Assembly (NCBI RefSeq): GCF_015706575.1
Contig: NW_024037063.1
Coordinates: 16,430,927 to 16,494,926, forward strand
DNA length: 64,000 bases
Direction: 5' to 3'
Source: Patiria miniata
Lineage: Eukaryota > Echinodermata > Asteroidea > Valvatida > Asterinidae
The notes under the pieces were generated by a model that worked only from the letters and a program-made list of their open reading frames with translations, had not been told where the DNA came from and did no database searches. This document shows, one piece after another, positions 23,138 to 34,257 of this stretch; the stretch's first letter is position 1; each line of letters starts with the position of its first letter. A program made the translations under genes and the position numbers.

Positions 23138-23359
23138 ATCGTGACCGAGACCTAGATGCCAACACCTCCCCGTGACCTCCCAGTCAAGATCCCTAGACAT
23201 GCTAGAGTAGAGGATGTTTCAGGAGGAAACCAACCAAGTACAATTTAAAAATGTACCAAGTAATTACGTACGAAAATACATGGGGCTCTAGGCCCCCCTA
23301 ACTAAAAATGAAACGTCTCTCACATCTCAGAATCTCAGAAAGTTGACTGGATATCGCCG

Positions 23360-23434
23360 CTAGGCATCATCATCCAGTTTGACTTCACGCCCATCAAAAG
23401 TGCTGTAGTCTTCAATTGTGAAGTTAGCGCTCAA
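23360..23434 (-). CDS. Possible orphan terminal exon (24 codons plus stop)
   Basis: After a pyrimidine-rich acceptor (TTCTTCTTCCAG) the minus strand reads LSANFTIEDYSTFDGREV followed by KLDDDA and a stop. This acidic, well-composed C-terminus lies outside any recognised repeat. I do not recognise the protein and saw no matching upstream exon, so it could be the end of a gene disrupted by insertions, or chance. Confidence 0.25.
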   Translation of the reverse strand: MSANFTIEDYSTFDGREVKLDDDA

Positions 23435-23647
23435 CTGGAAGAAGAAGATGAAGAAGACATCATGCATTGTCGATGTCATAAACCAGGATTTTTCCTTTAG
23501 CATGTATAGTGTAAACAAAACCACGGTGATATGTGTTTGTTTAGCTTTTCTTTGCTCCACGAAATGATTTGGAAGATCGGCACTATATTGTAGAGGGCGG
23601 GCTTTTCTAAAATAAGGCGCACGCAACCTCGTCTCCAGGGTGTCGAG

Positions 23648-24125
23648 CACTGATCTCTATATAAAGACTTGATAGCGGATATGCATACAACATTCACACA
23701 GTAGACTTTGCATATTGACCAATTCGCCCCGGTCTCACAAAGATGGCCGCGTATAACACGAACGTTCTACGCGTAAATACGCGCGCGTTGTATCAACAGT
23801 TGACGCGCATTTTGGTCACGTACACATATTATGATGTTCTAAAAGGGACACATTTCCGTAGTGATTATTATTTCAAAACGCCGAAAAAGTTATATTTGCG
23901 GCATTTTAGTAACCACGACGTTAGAAAAATTGTAGTTAACCTTGGTCAGTGATGGTGGTCAAAATATAAGTCAAGTGAACCGCGACGTTACAAAAGAAAT
24001 CATGCTGTCTATAAAAACGACAACTTGTCCTTTGTAGATCACCAGCCGGTCTCACCAATATGGCGTCAAATTCGTACATTGTGCGGCTCTTTATTAGCTA
24101 TCCAGTCTTTATATAGAGATCAGTG
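23648..24125. mobile_element. MITE with 8-bp target duplication (hAT-type)
   Basis: The ends CACTGATCTCTATATAAAGA and the inverse (TCTTTATATAGAGATCAGTG, one internal difference beyond it) are flanked by GTGTCGAG on both sides (23640-23647, 24126-24133). The host sequence it entered is a relative of the repeat at 31226-31735, which continues from 24134 to about 24262. Its start, CACTG rather than CAG, leaves hAT assignment tentative. Confidence 0.8.
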
Positions 24126-24262
24126 GTGTCGAGTCGTACCCCAGCCCGCTCCGTGCAAAGAGGACGGGATACACTTATGAATTTACCCTCTGATTGGATA
24201 GATTTTGCGTGACCTGTGTCCTGCAAGTCATCACGGCCACGACTCGGCAAGGTTTTAAACGG

Positions 24263-25061
24263 CCGCTAAAATCAATCCCCCATTCTTGCGCAGTTTGTGC
24301 GAAGTTCTCACAACGTACATGTATGTGCGAATGTCGTGTGTACCGTGACTGAACTACGGCCAGTCCACATACACGAAGAACACGCGACTTAACTGCGAAC
24401 AACGCTTATGTTCCAATAGTCGTGCGCCGTTTATATAGGTCAAACGTGGTGTGGATTTGCCGGCAAACGTGCACCAAACGTTCGTGAGAATGTCTCAAGA
24501 AGTATACGCAAAAAGTTTGCGGAAAGGTCGAGAAATATTAGGGCGAACTTCGCTTCTTGCGCGAGACATTCTCCAAATTGTCGGGGTCTGTTTGGGGATT
24601 TACGAAGAGTTTGCGAACATCGCGCACGTCTTGAGTAGGTCCCGCGCATATGACGAAGCTTTTAAGACATTTTTGAGAACAATTCACGAGCAAAACACGA
24701 CCCGGGATGCTGGAAACGTTCGCAAGAAATTTCAATTTTTTTTTGAAATTCCCGCCGAACTAACAACGACGCCCGCGAATAATTGACGATGCTTCCGAAC
24801 CCCCGCGATGGTTTGGCGACCCTTTGCAGCATAATGTTGGACGAATGTTGGACTTTGCCATTTTTTTCGACATTCGCATCCTTCGCAAATCGTTCGCGTG
24901 CCCCGTGAAAACCGACCTTTAATTGCCAAACCTGAATCAAAAAATGGTCGACAAGACTATTGACCGATTTGTCATTGTCATGTTTTTTGTAAAACAACAC
25001 TCTAACAATAAAGCAACTAACCGTTTATCGCTTTTTACAATTTAATTACAAAAAGGTCATT
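24263..25061. other. Unassigned insert in the repeat interrupted at 24262
   Basis: The flanking repeat continues only at about 25832, so 24263-25831 was inserted as one or more events. The left part contains a hairpin (about 24487-24574, gagaatgtctc / gagacattctc). The open frames here overlap that hairpin and have no recognisable motif, so I do not call a gene. Confidence 0.4.
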
Positions 25062-25830
25062 GTTTGACCGTTTAACAAAACTGTAAAACGACAAAACAGT
25101 CAATGGTTCGTTTACTGTTTTTGTTTTTGAGGAAATCCAAAACAGTAAAACAAAATAACGGTATGTCCCGGGATTGTTGCCCTCCCTACATTTATTTTAG
25201 TCGTTCTCGCGACAGAATTTGCGAATAGTGGCTATTGGAGAGCCGCGTCGAACTCCAATTTCCTTCAACATATCTGCAACTTCTTCGTACGTCTTACCAT
25301 CCTGTATCCATTGTGAAATTTCCTCCTTGAAAGTTCCCAGCGCCATTTTTGCTTGCAACTCTTTAAACCCAACCAACTAAATCGCAGTAAATGGGGTCAG
25401 GGTCACTCCAAGAATCACATCACGCAACCACGGTAACACTTCTTCGTGCACGGCATGTTCCCCCCCCCCCCCCCCACCCCCTCCACCCCGGCCCCTTGCC
25501 CACCGCCACAAAATGCACCACTGACTGGTTTTAACTACGACTTCACTGGAATAAATATAAAAAAAAAAACAGTCTGTATTCAATACTGGCCGTTTTGCTG
25601 TTTTTCAAAGTTATTTGTGTACAACTGTAAAACAAAAATCATTGATCGTTGTGCTGTAATGCATTTTACTAAACTGCTAAAACGGAATTAACCGTATTTA
25701 TCTTAATACCGTTTGACCGTTTTACAAAACTGTAATTGTAAAACGACAAAACGGTAAATGGTTTGTTTACTGTTGTTGTTTTTGAGGAAATCCAAAACGG
25801 TAAAACGAAATAACGGTATGTACCGGGATT
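25062..25830. repeat. Pair of 115-120-bp direct repeats enclosing a small HTH frame
   Basis: Segments 25062-25175 and 25711-25830 are similar direct copies (gtttgaccgttt..., gaggaaatccaaaac, ataacggtatgt, ccgggatt). Between them lie the 49-codon frame at 25197-25346 and a C run near 25458. They may be terminal direct repeats or a tandem duplication of one segment. Confidence 0.65.
25197..25346 (-). CDS. 49-residue helix-turn-helix-like peptide, probably a transposon domain remnant
   Basis: Starts MALGTFKEEISQWIQDGKTY and ends IRKFCREND, stop. The pattern of a helix (FKEEISQWI), a turn (DGKTYEEV), a second helix (ADMLKEIGV) and a conserved-looking RRGSPIATIRKF tail is that of a small DNA-binding helix-turn-helix (Clr5-like), a kind often seen at the N-terminus of integrase-type transposon proteins. 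It is far too short for a complete enzyme and sits between direct repeats. I infer an isolated first exon or leftover of a mobile element. No partner exon was found. Confidence 0.45.
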   Translation of the reverse strand: MALGTFKEEISQWIQDGKTYEEVADMLKEIGVRRGSPIATIRKFCREND

Positions 25831-26849
25831 CGTTAAGACTGAGGTCATCACTCTTTTATTCCCATTCAGAAATACTTGGTATTGGTGGTTATCCTCTTCA
25901 GAAATTCTCGAGGAAGTCTAACTAAGAGGCTTGGAGAGTGGCATATTCAACTAAATCGAGGATTTGAATTGATTGTGGTTTGGGGCATTGATGACATCTT
26001 GGGGTAATTTGTTCCATTTTCTGACTGTTTTTGGTAGGAAGGATTGCATGTAGACATTGGTTCTTGCGGTAATTTCATCAAATTGGCAGTTGTTCCCCCT
26101 CCTTTGTGTGTTACTTTTCGGTTGCAGTGCATCTGATTGAATGTTGTGTTGTTGATGTCCTTGAAGAAAATACTAGTTGGTTTGATTCCCTCCTCTCTTC
26201 AAGTGATGTCCAGCCCAAGGTAGCCAACATCTGAGTCACGCTGCTTCTTCCTGAAAAATCCTTGCAGACGAAACGTGCAGCTCGCCTCTGGACTCTTTCA
26301 AGTGAAGAGATGTTTTTGGTGGCATATGGGTTCCAAGCAGTACTCCCATAATCAAGGAGGGGCCTAACCAGGGTGAAATATAATTTCTCTTTGACGGACT
26401 TTGAGGCTGGGTAGAAGTTTCTCATGATGAAGTTGAGGACACGGGTGGCTTTATAGGCTGCACGTTCAGTCAGGCGGTTCCAACTCAAATTATTCTGGAC
26501 GATGATACCGAGATAAGTGATCTCAGCTTTTACTTCAAGATTTACCCCTAACATGGTGTATGATGGTTTTACCGAGTCCCTTTTTTTCTGGAGATTCTCA
26601 TGATACTGCATTTGCTTGGATTGAATTTCATACCCCAGGTATCTTCCCAGTCAGCCAAGGTATAAAGATCTTTCCGGAATGAATGCTCATCGGATGGAGA
26701 ATGAATCTTGCGGTACATCAAACAGTCATCAGCAAAAAGTCGTGTTCCACCCACAGAGTCGTTGATGTCATTTATGAAGAGCAGAAACAAGTGCGGTCCC
26801 AGGACTGTTCCCTGCGGAACGCCACTTAATACTTGATGCCACTTGGACG

Positions 26850-27125
26850 CATGGGCGTCGCCAGGATTTTTTTCTAGAGGGGGGCAAACATTTTTTTTGC
26901 CAAAAAATGCTTGTATTTCTCAACACATTCTCGATTTATCAGTTTTAGAGGGGGGCAGGGACATTTTGCCCCCCCCCTCATTAAATTTACACCACTTTGT
27001 CTTCGCGCCTCTTTTTCTTTTTTTTTCTTTTCTCTTTTTTCTTCCTTTTTTTTTTTTTTGGCTTTTCCGGGGGGGGGAGGGGGCAAGTGCCCCCCCTTGC
27101 CCCCCCCCCCCTCGCGACGCCCATG
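26850..27125. mobile_element. hAT-type MITE inside LINE D, 276 bp
   Basis: The ends CATGGGCGTCGC and GCGACGCCCATG are inverse, with the exact 8-bp duplication CTTGGACG (26842-26849, 27126-27133). The interior is rich in G/C runs and T runs. Frames read through it are artefacts of low complexity. Confidence 0.88.
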
Positions 27126-27216
27126 CTTGGACGTTTCACCATTGACCATCACCCGTTGTAGCCTGTCTGTCAGAAATGATTTAATCCAGTTCTGAGTTTT
27201 ACCTCTAACTCCATAA

Positions 27217-27596
27217 GGCCAAAAAAAAAAGTCTCCGGTTTCTGGTATGCGCGCGCGTCGCCGTAGCCATGCGCGTCGGCAAAATGAAAAAGTTTTTTTT
27301 TCAATACAAGATTTTGTTTCAAAACCGCCAAACTCACTGGTTTGACTGGAATTCTGCTGCTGCACAATTTTAACGTGTTTTTAGATGGGGTTATGATCGA
27401 GAATAAGATTTATGTGGCCTCTCTGGACTCCCATATATTTGCACTAAGTTTAGTCGGGCACCATTTGCAGTCATCAGCCGACATTTGAAGCCCCCCCCCC
27501 CCAAAAAAAAACAGGTAAAAAAAAAAAAAAGCCGCGTCGCCGCACCACTTTTGGGGCAAGCTCCATACCAGAAACCGGAGACTTTTTTTTTTGGCC
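27217..27596. mobile_element. PIF/Harbinger-like MITE inside LINE D, 380 bp
   Basis: Inverted ends of more than 30 bp start GGCC, an A run, then GTCTCCGGTTTCTGGTATG. They are flanked by TAA (27214-27216, 27597-27599). The copy at 39827-40194 is in the opposite orientation. Short open frames (MQQQNSSQTSEFGGFE) are shared between the copies but lack any transposase motif. Confidence 0.85.
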
Positions 27597-27813
27597 TAAT
27601 ACCCATTTTTTTGGATTAGCTTCTTGTGAGGGACGACATCGAAAGCTTTCGAGAAGTCTATACTGCAACATCTGTAGTTATCTGGTTGTCGAAATTACTG
27701 GCCAGATCTTGCATGGTCATGACGAGCTGGGATTCACATGACAAGCCTTTCTGGAAAGCGTGTTGGTTCGGGTTCAGGATTTGGTTGTCTGTAATAATGT
27801 TCCGTAAGATGGC

Positions 27814-28853
27814 CAGAGTTGTAATGACTCGAGTCAATGACTCGACTCGAGTCCGACTCGAGTCACATTTTTTGGCGACTCGACTCGACTCGAGTCCCGA
27901 CGGGTAAATGACTCGACTCGACTCGAGTCACTGCGAGCAAATGACTCGACTCGACTCGAGTCCCTCATCAGAATGACTCGACTCGACTCGAGGAAGGCTA
28001 ATAAGACTCGAGTCCCAAAATAAAAGCAAAACTTACTTGCGAAAAATATTTGCAATGACTTACGCTGCGCCGTTCGCGTTGCCAGTTTTTGTTCACGTCA
28101 CGTTAATGTTCGCGAATAATGTACGTTTAGATACAGCGGCAGTCTGTTTCCTTCCTCCATAATGAAACAACAAACATACACCGTGTCGCGGACTCCCACC
28201 TTGTGGTTCTATAGCATGTAATGCTAAGCCCGGAACCAGACTTAAAACCATTGATCTCCATATGGAGATCAATGCTTAAAACGCATTTCTCAATCCGTGG
28301 TTTCATCATTGGCTTCGGGCGATTTTGAAGTTCTTGGTGGAACGCTGGCTAAATTCATGTCCCGATTTCACACAAGAATATGGATACGGACGGGCCCACC
28401 TTTAAATAATCAGAAACAGTTTTGTATAATGCAATTAGGTTTTAACGTTGTCAGCGATCAGCGAACAACAAAATCTAGACCCGAAGCCAAACCAGTTATA
28501 AGACCGAAGTTTCACATCTTCTTTTCTGTGACGTGAGCTAGCAATGGAAACTGTTAGTTGGGTACCATACAGCATACTTTATGTCTTTGGATTTCCGTAA
28601 TAGACTGGTGCCTTGTATTCTTTCTCTCTTGTGTTTGTTGCTTTTTATTGTAATTTAATGTTCAAATATTTGTGACTCGAATTGACTCGATCTAAATACT
28701 TGACTCGACTCGACTCGACTCGACCACACTCTGTGACTCGACTCGACTCGACTCGACCTTGTTGACCTAATGACTCGACTCGACTCGAGTCACTTCTTTA
28801 AAATGACTCGACTCGACTCGAGTCACAAAAATCAGTGACTCGTTACAACTCTG
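27814..28853. mobile_element. Non-autonomous hAT-type element, copy 2 (GACTCGACTCGAGTC subterminal repeats)
   Basis: Ends CAGAGTTGTAA and TTACAACTCTG; exact 8-bp duplication AAGATGGC (27806-27813, 28854-28861) within LINE D. It shares subterminal arrays and parts of the interior (gtttcatcattggctt) with copy 1 at 2274-3216, but lacks the SINE. Confidence 0.88.
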
Positions 28854-30720
28854 AAGATGGCTGTCTATGATGTGCTCTAACAGTTTACAACTAACCGACG
28901 TCAGTGAGATTGGCCTATAGTTGGAGGGATCATATCTGGAGCCCTTTTTTAAAAGTGGCGCAACACCACGATGTCAGGCATGTCAGGATATGGACTAGAT
29001 GGTAAACTCTGCTGGGTACCTGTATCAACCTCCCCTTCTCTGGTGAACACACTACTAAACTGATCAGCTAACACATCAGCTTTTTCTTTATCTGTGGTGA
29101 TGTTTGTGTTATCCTTTTTGAGAACCTGTATGGTCGTGTTGTCTTTCCTGTTGGAGTTAATAAATCGCCAAAACTGTCTTGGATTTTCAGATGAAGTAGG
29201 TGAGAACGCTTTGCTCGGCGAACCTCACGGTTGACTTTCTTCTGTAGTATTTTGAAGTCTTCCCGGTCTGATGCTAACCCACTTTTCTTTGCTTTCACAT
29301 AACGCCTCTCTTTCTTTCTGCACATATTAGGCAAGTTGAAAGCCAAGCAGGTCTAGGTCATGCCCTTGGCAATCTTCTGAGGAACTAGTTGATTTATGAT
29401 ATCAGTCAACCCATTTTTTGAAGATATTCCAGTTTTCCTCCACAGGTTTCGTTAATGGAGATGAGTTCGTAAAATCAGCTTGCAACTTGGATACTGATTC
29501 AATGAAGCCAGGTTCGTCAACATCCTTCCATCGAAAAATGGTCCTAGGTGGTTTCATGGGTTTGGTCGCCCTGATGTTAACTTCTGCTATCACTGCTGCA
29601 TGATCACTAATCCCAGAACTTGCACGGGTGTTGTTGACTAAAGTTGGGCCATCTAAAATGTTCTCCGTACCAGACGCCGGGTCCCTTCTCGTTGTGAAAT
29701 TTACCATCTGATCAAGGTTATGGTCGTTTGCAATGCGAAGTATTTTGGAATTGTAGCGTCATCACTTTTCCAACACATGCCTGGTATGTTGAAGTCCCCT
29801 CCTAAAATTATAAACGATGCATTCACACTGTTCTGCAACTTCTGTAAGCTTTCGTCTAAGAATTTCAATGACTCGGGTCTATATGATTCTGGTGATCTGT
29901 AGTATGCTCCCCCAAGTATATCATCACTCCTGGATTTGGTATTGAATTAGGAGAGTTGACACCACAGTATCTCGCAGTCGCCAATGGTTAGATCGTCACG
30001 TTCAAGAGATGAAATGCCTTGTTTTACAGCCACAAAAACACCACCACCTCTGTTTTTTCTATCTATTCGGTAAACGGTGAAATTCGGGGGAAACACCTCA
30101 GCTGATCGAATGGAATCAGTAACCACGATTCTGTCCCAATGATATCTTCAGGGTTTTCAAGCGACACAAAAGCATCCAGGAGAGCAGATTTTCCCCTGAT
30201 GCTACAACAGTTCATGACACAGAATCTAACACCATTTTCGGAGCAGTTTTTGAGCTGGAATTTGGTTTGGACTTGGATTTAGTTGTGTTTGTGTCCTTGA
30301 ATAATCTATTCGTCGGTTGATTCATACTTCGGAACTTGGGCACAAAAGTTTTTGATTTGTTAGCAGTTCTCCTCATTTCCTCATTGTCATAAGGGCTAGA
30401 GGTAACCACAGGAATAAACTGAGTACTGTCCTCTCTATTTCCTGAATTATCCAGTGATAAGCTTTCATATGAGTTTTGCGTGTCAAGCTGGTCAAGTGAA
30501 AACAGAGAGCTAGAAAAGTTTAAAACATCGCAAGATGGACACATCCAGTTGAAACTTTGGAGTGAAAGGTAATGGTTGTAACTTCCGTCTGAGATACCTG
30601 AACATTTTTTATGAATCCAGTTTTTGCATGCATCGCACTCGAGTGCTGGGTCGTTGTTTTAACTGCGTATTGACAAATTCCACATGGGAACTTGGGGACT
30701 CTCCCTTTAACACGTCTGGT

Positions 30721-30744
30721 TGGGCCTGGATTTGTTTCAATGTC
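30721..30744 (-). other. 2A ribosome-skipping motif (DIETNPGP) in LINE D
   Basis: The eight residues match the 2A consensus D-(V/I)-E-x-N-P-G-P exactly and are preceded by NILVAAG. In 2A peptides the ribosome fails to join the final glycine and proline, so a protein of about 145 residues would be released ahead of the zinc-finger part. 2A sequences at such positions are known in APE-type non-LTR retrotransposons of invertebrates. Confidence 0.85.
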
Positions 30745-31225
30745 CCCTGCAGCAACAAGAATATTCACACAAAGTCTGCGCTGTGACCTCTTTTCAGTTT
30801 TCTTTCTGTGCATTTTGTAGATGTAGTAGGTACCAACATGAACACTGAGCCAGTTTTGGACCGGGTAATGGGTTGCGTTGTTTTGCAGTGTTGCACATGG
30901 CACTGAAAATCCCCACATCTGATCACCATGATCACCGGTACCGGTTTCAGAAGAGAGAAAAAATGGATTTCTCCTATACAGTTTCCAATCTTCGTAGCGT
31001 GAAATTGAGTCCTCTTCGTTGTCAAGTTCAACCCACCAAGCACCATCGACAACAAGATGAAGCGGATGATAGGTGATTTGCTTGGATTGTTTACAGCATG
31101 TTTCAACATGGCGGCTATGTTCCAAATACGACACTCTTTCATAAAACACTCTTTTCATAAAAACCCCGCCTCTTGACTTTCTAAATTTTGAATCGGCGGG
31201 CGTCTAGGCCGGGTCTTCGGTCATT

Positions 31226-31735
31226 CACTCGTTGAGTTTCGCTTGTACCCCCGCCCTGCAAACAGGAACGATGGGAAGGGCTGACGAATTTTAATTCGTC
31301 AGCCTTAAAAGGCTCCGATTGGATAGATTTTGCGTGACCTGTGACCGGCAAGGCGTCACGGTCACGACCCTGCAAGGTTTGAAACGGCCGTTAAGACTGA
31401 GTCATTATTCGTCACTCTTTTATTCCCATTCATAAATGCGGCGCCCTTTTTTGGTTGAAAAGCATAATGTAGGAAAATCTGTTTTGTAGATTTTCACCCC
31501 CCGTAAGTTGCTCAGGCTCTGTTTTGAATTCACGAAAGGTCGAAATGCATATCATTCGACGCTCAAAATTTGTCCACATGGTCCGCAATGAAAAAGAAAT
31601 CACATCCGGTATGATGTGTATGTATTTCTATGGCAAACTTTTCGGCCACTTCCTTCACAAGATTCTGAGAAGCTCATCAGAGTATCAGAGTATCCCAGCG
31701 CCCTGTTTGCAGGGCGGGGGGTACGAGCGAAACTT
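31226..31735. mobile_element. 500-bp inverted-repeat element (GTTTCGCTTGTACCCC...)
   Basis: The inverted ends (tttcgcttgtacccccgcc at left, inverse ggcggggggtacgagcgaaa at right) extend through ccctgcaaacagg. The interior includes a short hairpin (gctgacgaattttaattcgtcagc) and gattggatagattttgcgtg, which also occur near 24134-24262. A piece of the same interior (gttaagactgag...ctcttttattcccattca) abuts the 3' end of LINE D at 25832-25870. Confidence 0.65.
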
Positions 31736-31940
31736 TCTTCCTGTATCCTGATCGACCTAAATCGTTAAGGCTGAGAAAATCCATCGGGAAGAATGAAATT
31801 TTGTCAAACATGTAATTCAAATTCCCAGAACCTAAACAATTTCCCAATTAATAAGTTAATGATACTTTCCTCCTCGACGAAAGCCACCAGGCGGAAGACG
31901 TTAAAACAGAGTACTTTTTTTGTTCATAGGTATTAACAGT

Positions 31941-32145
31941 CAGTGGCGTGAGGTTTAACCTAATTCCGGTGGGTGGGTGGGGTGGGGCACATGGGTGCAA
32001 CCAATTTTAATGGGGCACTGAAGGCAAATAAATTTGTTTTGTTCATTTCAAGATTTTAAACGGGGAGCGCCAGTGGGGGGGGGGGGGGGGGGGGGGTATG
32101 GCACGGACATTCGTTGGGGGGGGGGACAACCCAGTTACGCCACTG
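31941..32145. mobile_element. Small G-rich MITE (CAGTGGCGT ends)
   Basis: The ends CAGTGGCGTGA and the inverse TTACGCCACTG enclose G runs of more than 15 bases (32077-32097). No exact target duplication was found. The text ttcaagattttaaacggggagcgcc recurs inverted near 35890-35970, a partial copy. Confidence 0.6.
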
Positions 32146-32691
32146 ATAGTACCGGTATGTTTTACCCTTTTTTTCAAGAAATGAAAAAGAATTAAAACTG
32201 TAAATATATGTCAGCATGTTTTTAATATCCTTCCTTTATCACCATGCAAATGGTGGCCATATTTACAGCATAACCGGCTAATTCGACAATATTATACTTT
32301 TATCATATCGGCCTGTGAGTTGCGCAAAAGGAACGTTTTCCCTTTGGAATGTTGTTGTCAGTCTCTCTTTTTGGAAAAGCCGAATATATTGGCTAATAGG
32401 ACATGATGCAAACCGCCATGCGAGTGGTCGATTTCAGAGTACAGGTTACTGATGAGGCTACCGTGTAAAAAAAAACAACCATGCATGCGGTGCTTAACCG
32501 GCTTCTCCTTGCAGGGGCGTCAAAAAAGAAAATGACTGAATTTGAAAATATTTAAAAATATTCGGCTTGCTCAATTTCATTATTAAAAAAATTATACAGT
32601 ACATCTTACTGACTTTTAACTGTGAAAATTTCACGTCATTAGCATAGTTACTTTATTCCCGCGTTATGTCTAAAACAAGATAAGTTTGCGG

Positions 32692-32822
32692 TAGCACCAT
32701 GTGAATAAATCTCTTTTGTGAGTATGTGTGGTTCTGAAAAGAACCGAGGGACTCAACGTTTCGAACAGTATGCTCTGCCCGTCGTCAGGAGAATGTTATT
32801 CACATGGTGCTACCGCAAACTT
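32692..32822. repeat. Inverted-repeat unit with a degenerate hammerhead-like core
   Basis: Ends aagtttgcggtagcaccatg and the inverse. On the minus strand the interior has CTGACGA, then a stem-loop region, then CGAAAC and GTC, an order like a hammerhead ribozyme, but the base pairing closing stem II and stem I is poor. It may be another, decayed Penelope-like tail. Confidence 0.4.
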
Positions 32823-33243
32823 TTCTTGTCTTAGTATCTTTTCACCATGCAAACCTTCAAATCTCACGTTATGTCTATTAGAATAAAAAGATCACAAAAA
32901 ACTCGGCTGTCCACTCGGTTGTCCACCTCTGATAGTTCTACGAACTGGTTAATACACATTGAGTATTATGAAACAGGAACGTTTTCCCGCCTCGATGAAT
33001 GAACGAGAACTTGCAAAAGATTTTTATATCGCTAACAACATTTCAGAAGAAAAAGAGTTGACTTGTTCCTCATATGCAAACCATTACAACTGACAGCAAA
33101 AACAATGGTCTTGATTTCAATTATTAATATCTCATTTTAATGAATGCTTGTGTGTATTATCACTACGCTCAATGACACTCCAAGGACAGCTATAAAAATG
33201 GTTTCTTTTAATTAAAACATGCATAACTTCTGTTGGCATAGAT

Positions 33244-33538
33244 CAAGGGCGGATCCAGAACACAATTGGGGGGGGGGCAAAAAAATTACGGCGTGGGGTT
33301 CGGGGCCCGCTTAAGGGCCCCGAAAAAAATTTGGATTCTAGATGCTCTGTGGTGCGATCTGAGGCAATTTCTGACCACTTTAACCAATTTTTTTTTTGAG
33401 GAAAAGATGGTGGTGTACTCATTGCCTGCCTTTATTGCGATGTCACATCCAAAAAAAAAAAAAAAAAATGGTTTCGTTTTTTTTTTTGGGGGGGGGGGGG
33501 GCATGGCCCCCTTTGGCCCCCCCCTGGATCCGCCCTTG
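33244..33538. mobile_element. hAT-type MITE, 295 bp
   Basis: Ends CAAGGGCGGATCCAG and CTGGATCCGCCCTTG; exact 8-bp duplication GCATAGAT (33236-33243, 33539-33546). G-rich and A/T-run-rich interior. Frames through it are low-complexity artefacts. A relative lies at 4205-4395. Confidence 0.88.
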
Positions 33539-34257
33539 GCATAGATCAATATCAGTAACTGCTTTTTTTTTCAGACGAGTGGAAGAACATGCTCTTATTA
33601 GACATACTTCATTGTATCAAATTTGTGTATCAAATTTGTGTATCAAATTTGATTGTATTTTGAATCACCTTGTACTGTAGACGATAATAATAAATTGCCG
33701 TATAATGCACAACAACATTTGGGGCGGAACCAGGAACTTTTGTGTGTGTGTGGGTGGGAGCTTGTCTTACATACGCAGTGTGGACTTCCGAACAAAAGAC
33801 GTCCACATAATGTAGGTAGCAGCGACGAAGTGTGGACTTGCGCACGTCCACACAGTGTTTCCCCATTTCTGGAAAACAGGTTTAGAGGCATTTTTGGGTT
33901 AGGTTTATCTGTAGCAGAATGAAGAGAAACACTAAAGGGAATCATTGAAAAAAAATTGGGTTGTAAGAGTTTTCACAGTTTGAGAAAAATGAGTTTTTCC
34001 ACTGGTGTTCCTTAACTACACGAAAAGAAAGGAAAGTCCACACTAGGTATGTGAAACAAGTCTGTGTGTGTGGTGGTGTGTGTGTGTGGGGGGGGGGGGG
34101 GGTGTTTCATCAGCAAATCAATGCTGAAATGTAAACAGGGTTTTTTTCCCCGGACACTTGGCTCCTTAAAATCAATTGGGGGGGGGGGGGGGGGGGGGGG
34201 GGCTCGTACTATACTTTCAAAGCGGTCGCTGTTCAAATCCTACGATTATGAACAATA

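Larger units (their letters stand above)
25837..31165 (-). mobile_element. LINE D, long CR1/L2-group retrotransposon with 2A motif, broken by three DNA elements
   Basis: Read on the minus strand: an N-terminal region ending in AAGDIETNPGP (30721-30753), a C4HC3 PHD-like zinc finger (CGIC, then CDACKNWIHKKC, then CPSC, about 30690-30530) with a frame change between CGIC and CDAC, an endonuclease part (about 30240-29400, RGGGVFVAVK, SDHAAVIAEV), the linker (29346-29068), and reverse transcriptase with FLLFINDINDSVGG and TRLFADDCLMY (26790-26700), YLGIIVQNN, FTLVRPLLDYGSTAWNPY and VQRRAARFV. The RT fingers are split by the elements at 26850, 27217 and 27814. Several frame changes make it inactive, but FADD is kept. 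Confidence 0.88.

Noticed and set aside
24451-24786. 111-codon plus-strand frame
   Set aside because: It overlaps a hairpin and an equally long frame on the other strand; no motif.
26843-27195. Gly/Pro/Phe-rich frames around 27 kb
   Set aside because: Low-complexity translation of G, C and T runs in a MITE.
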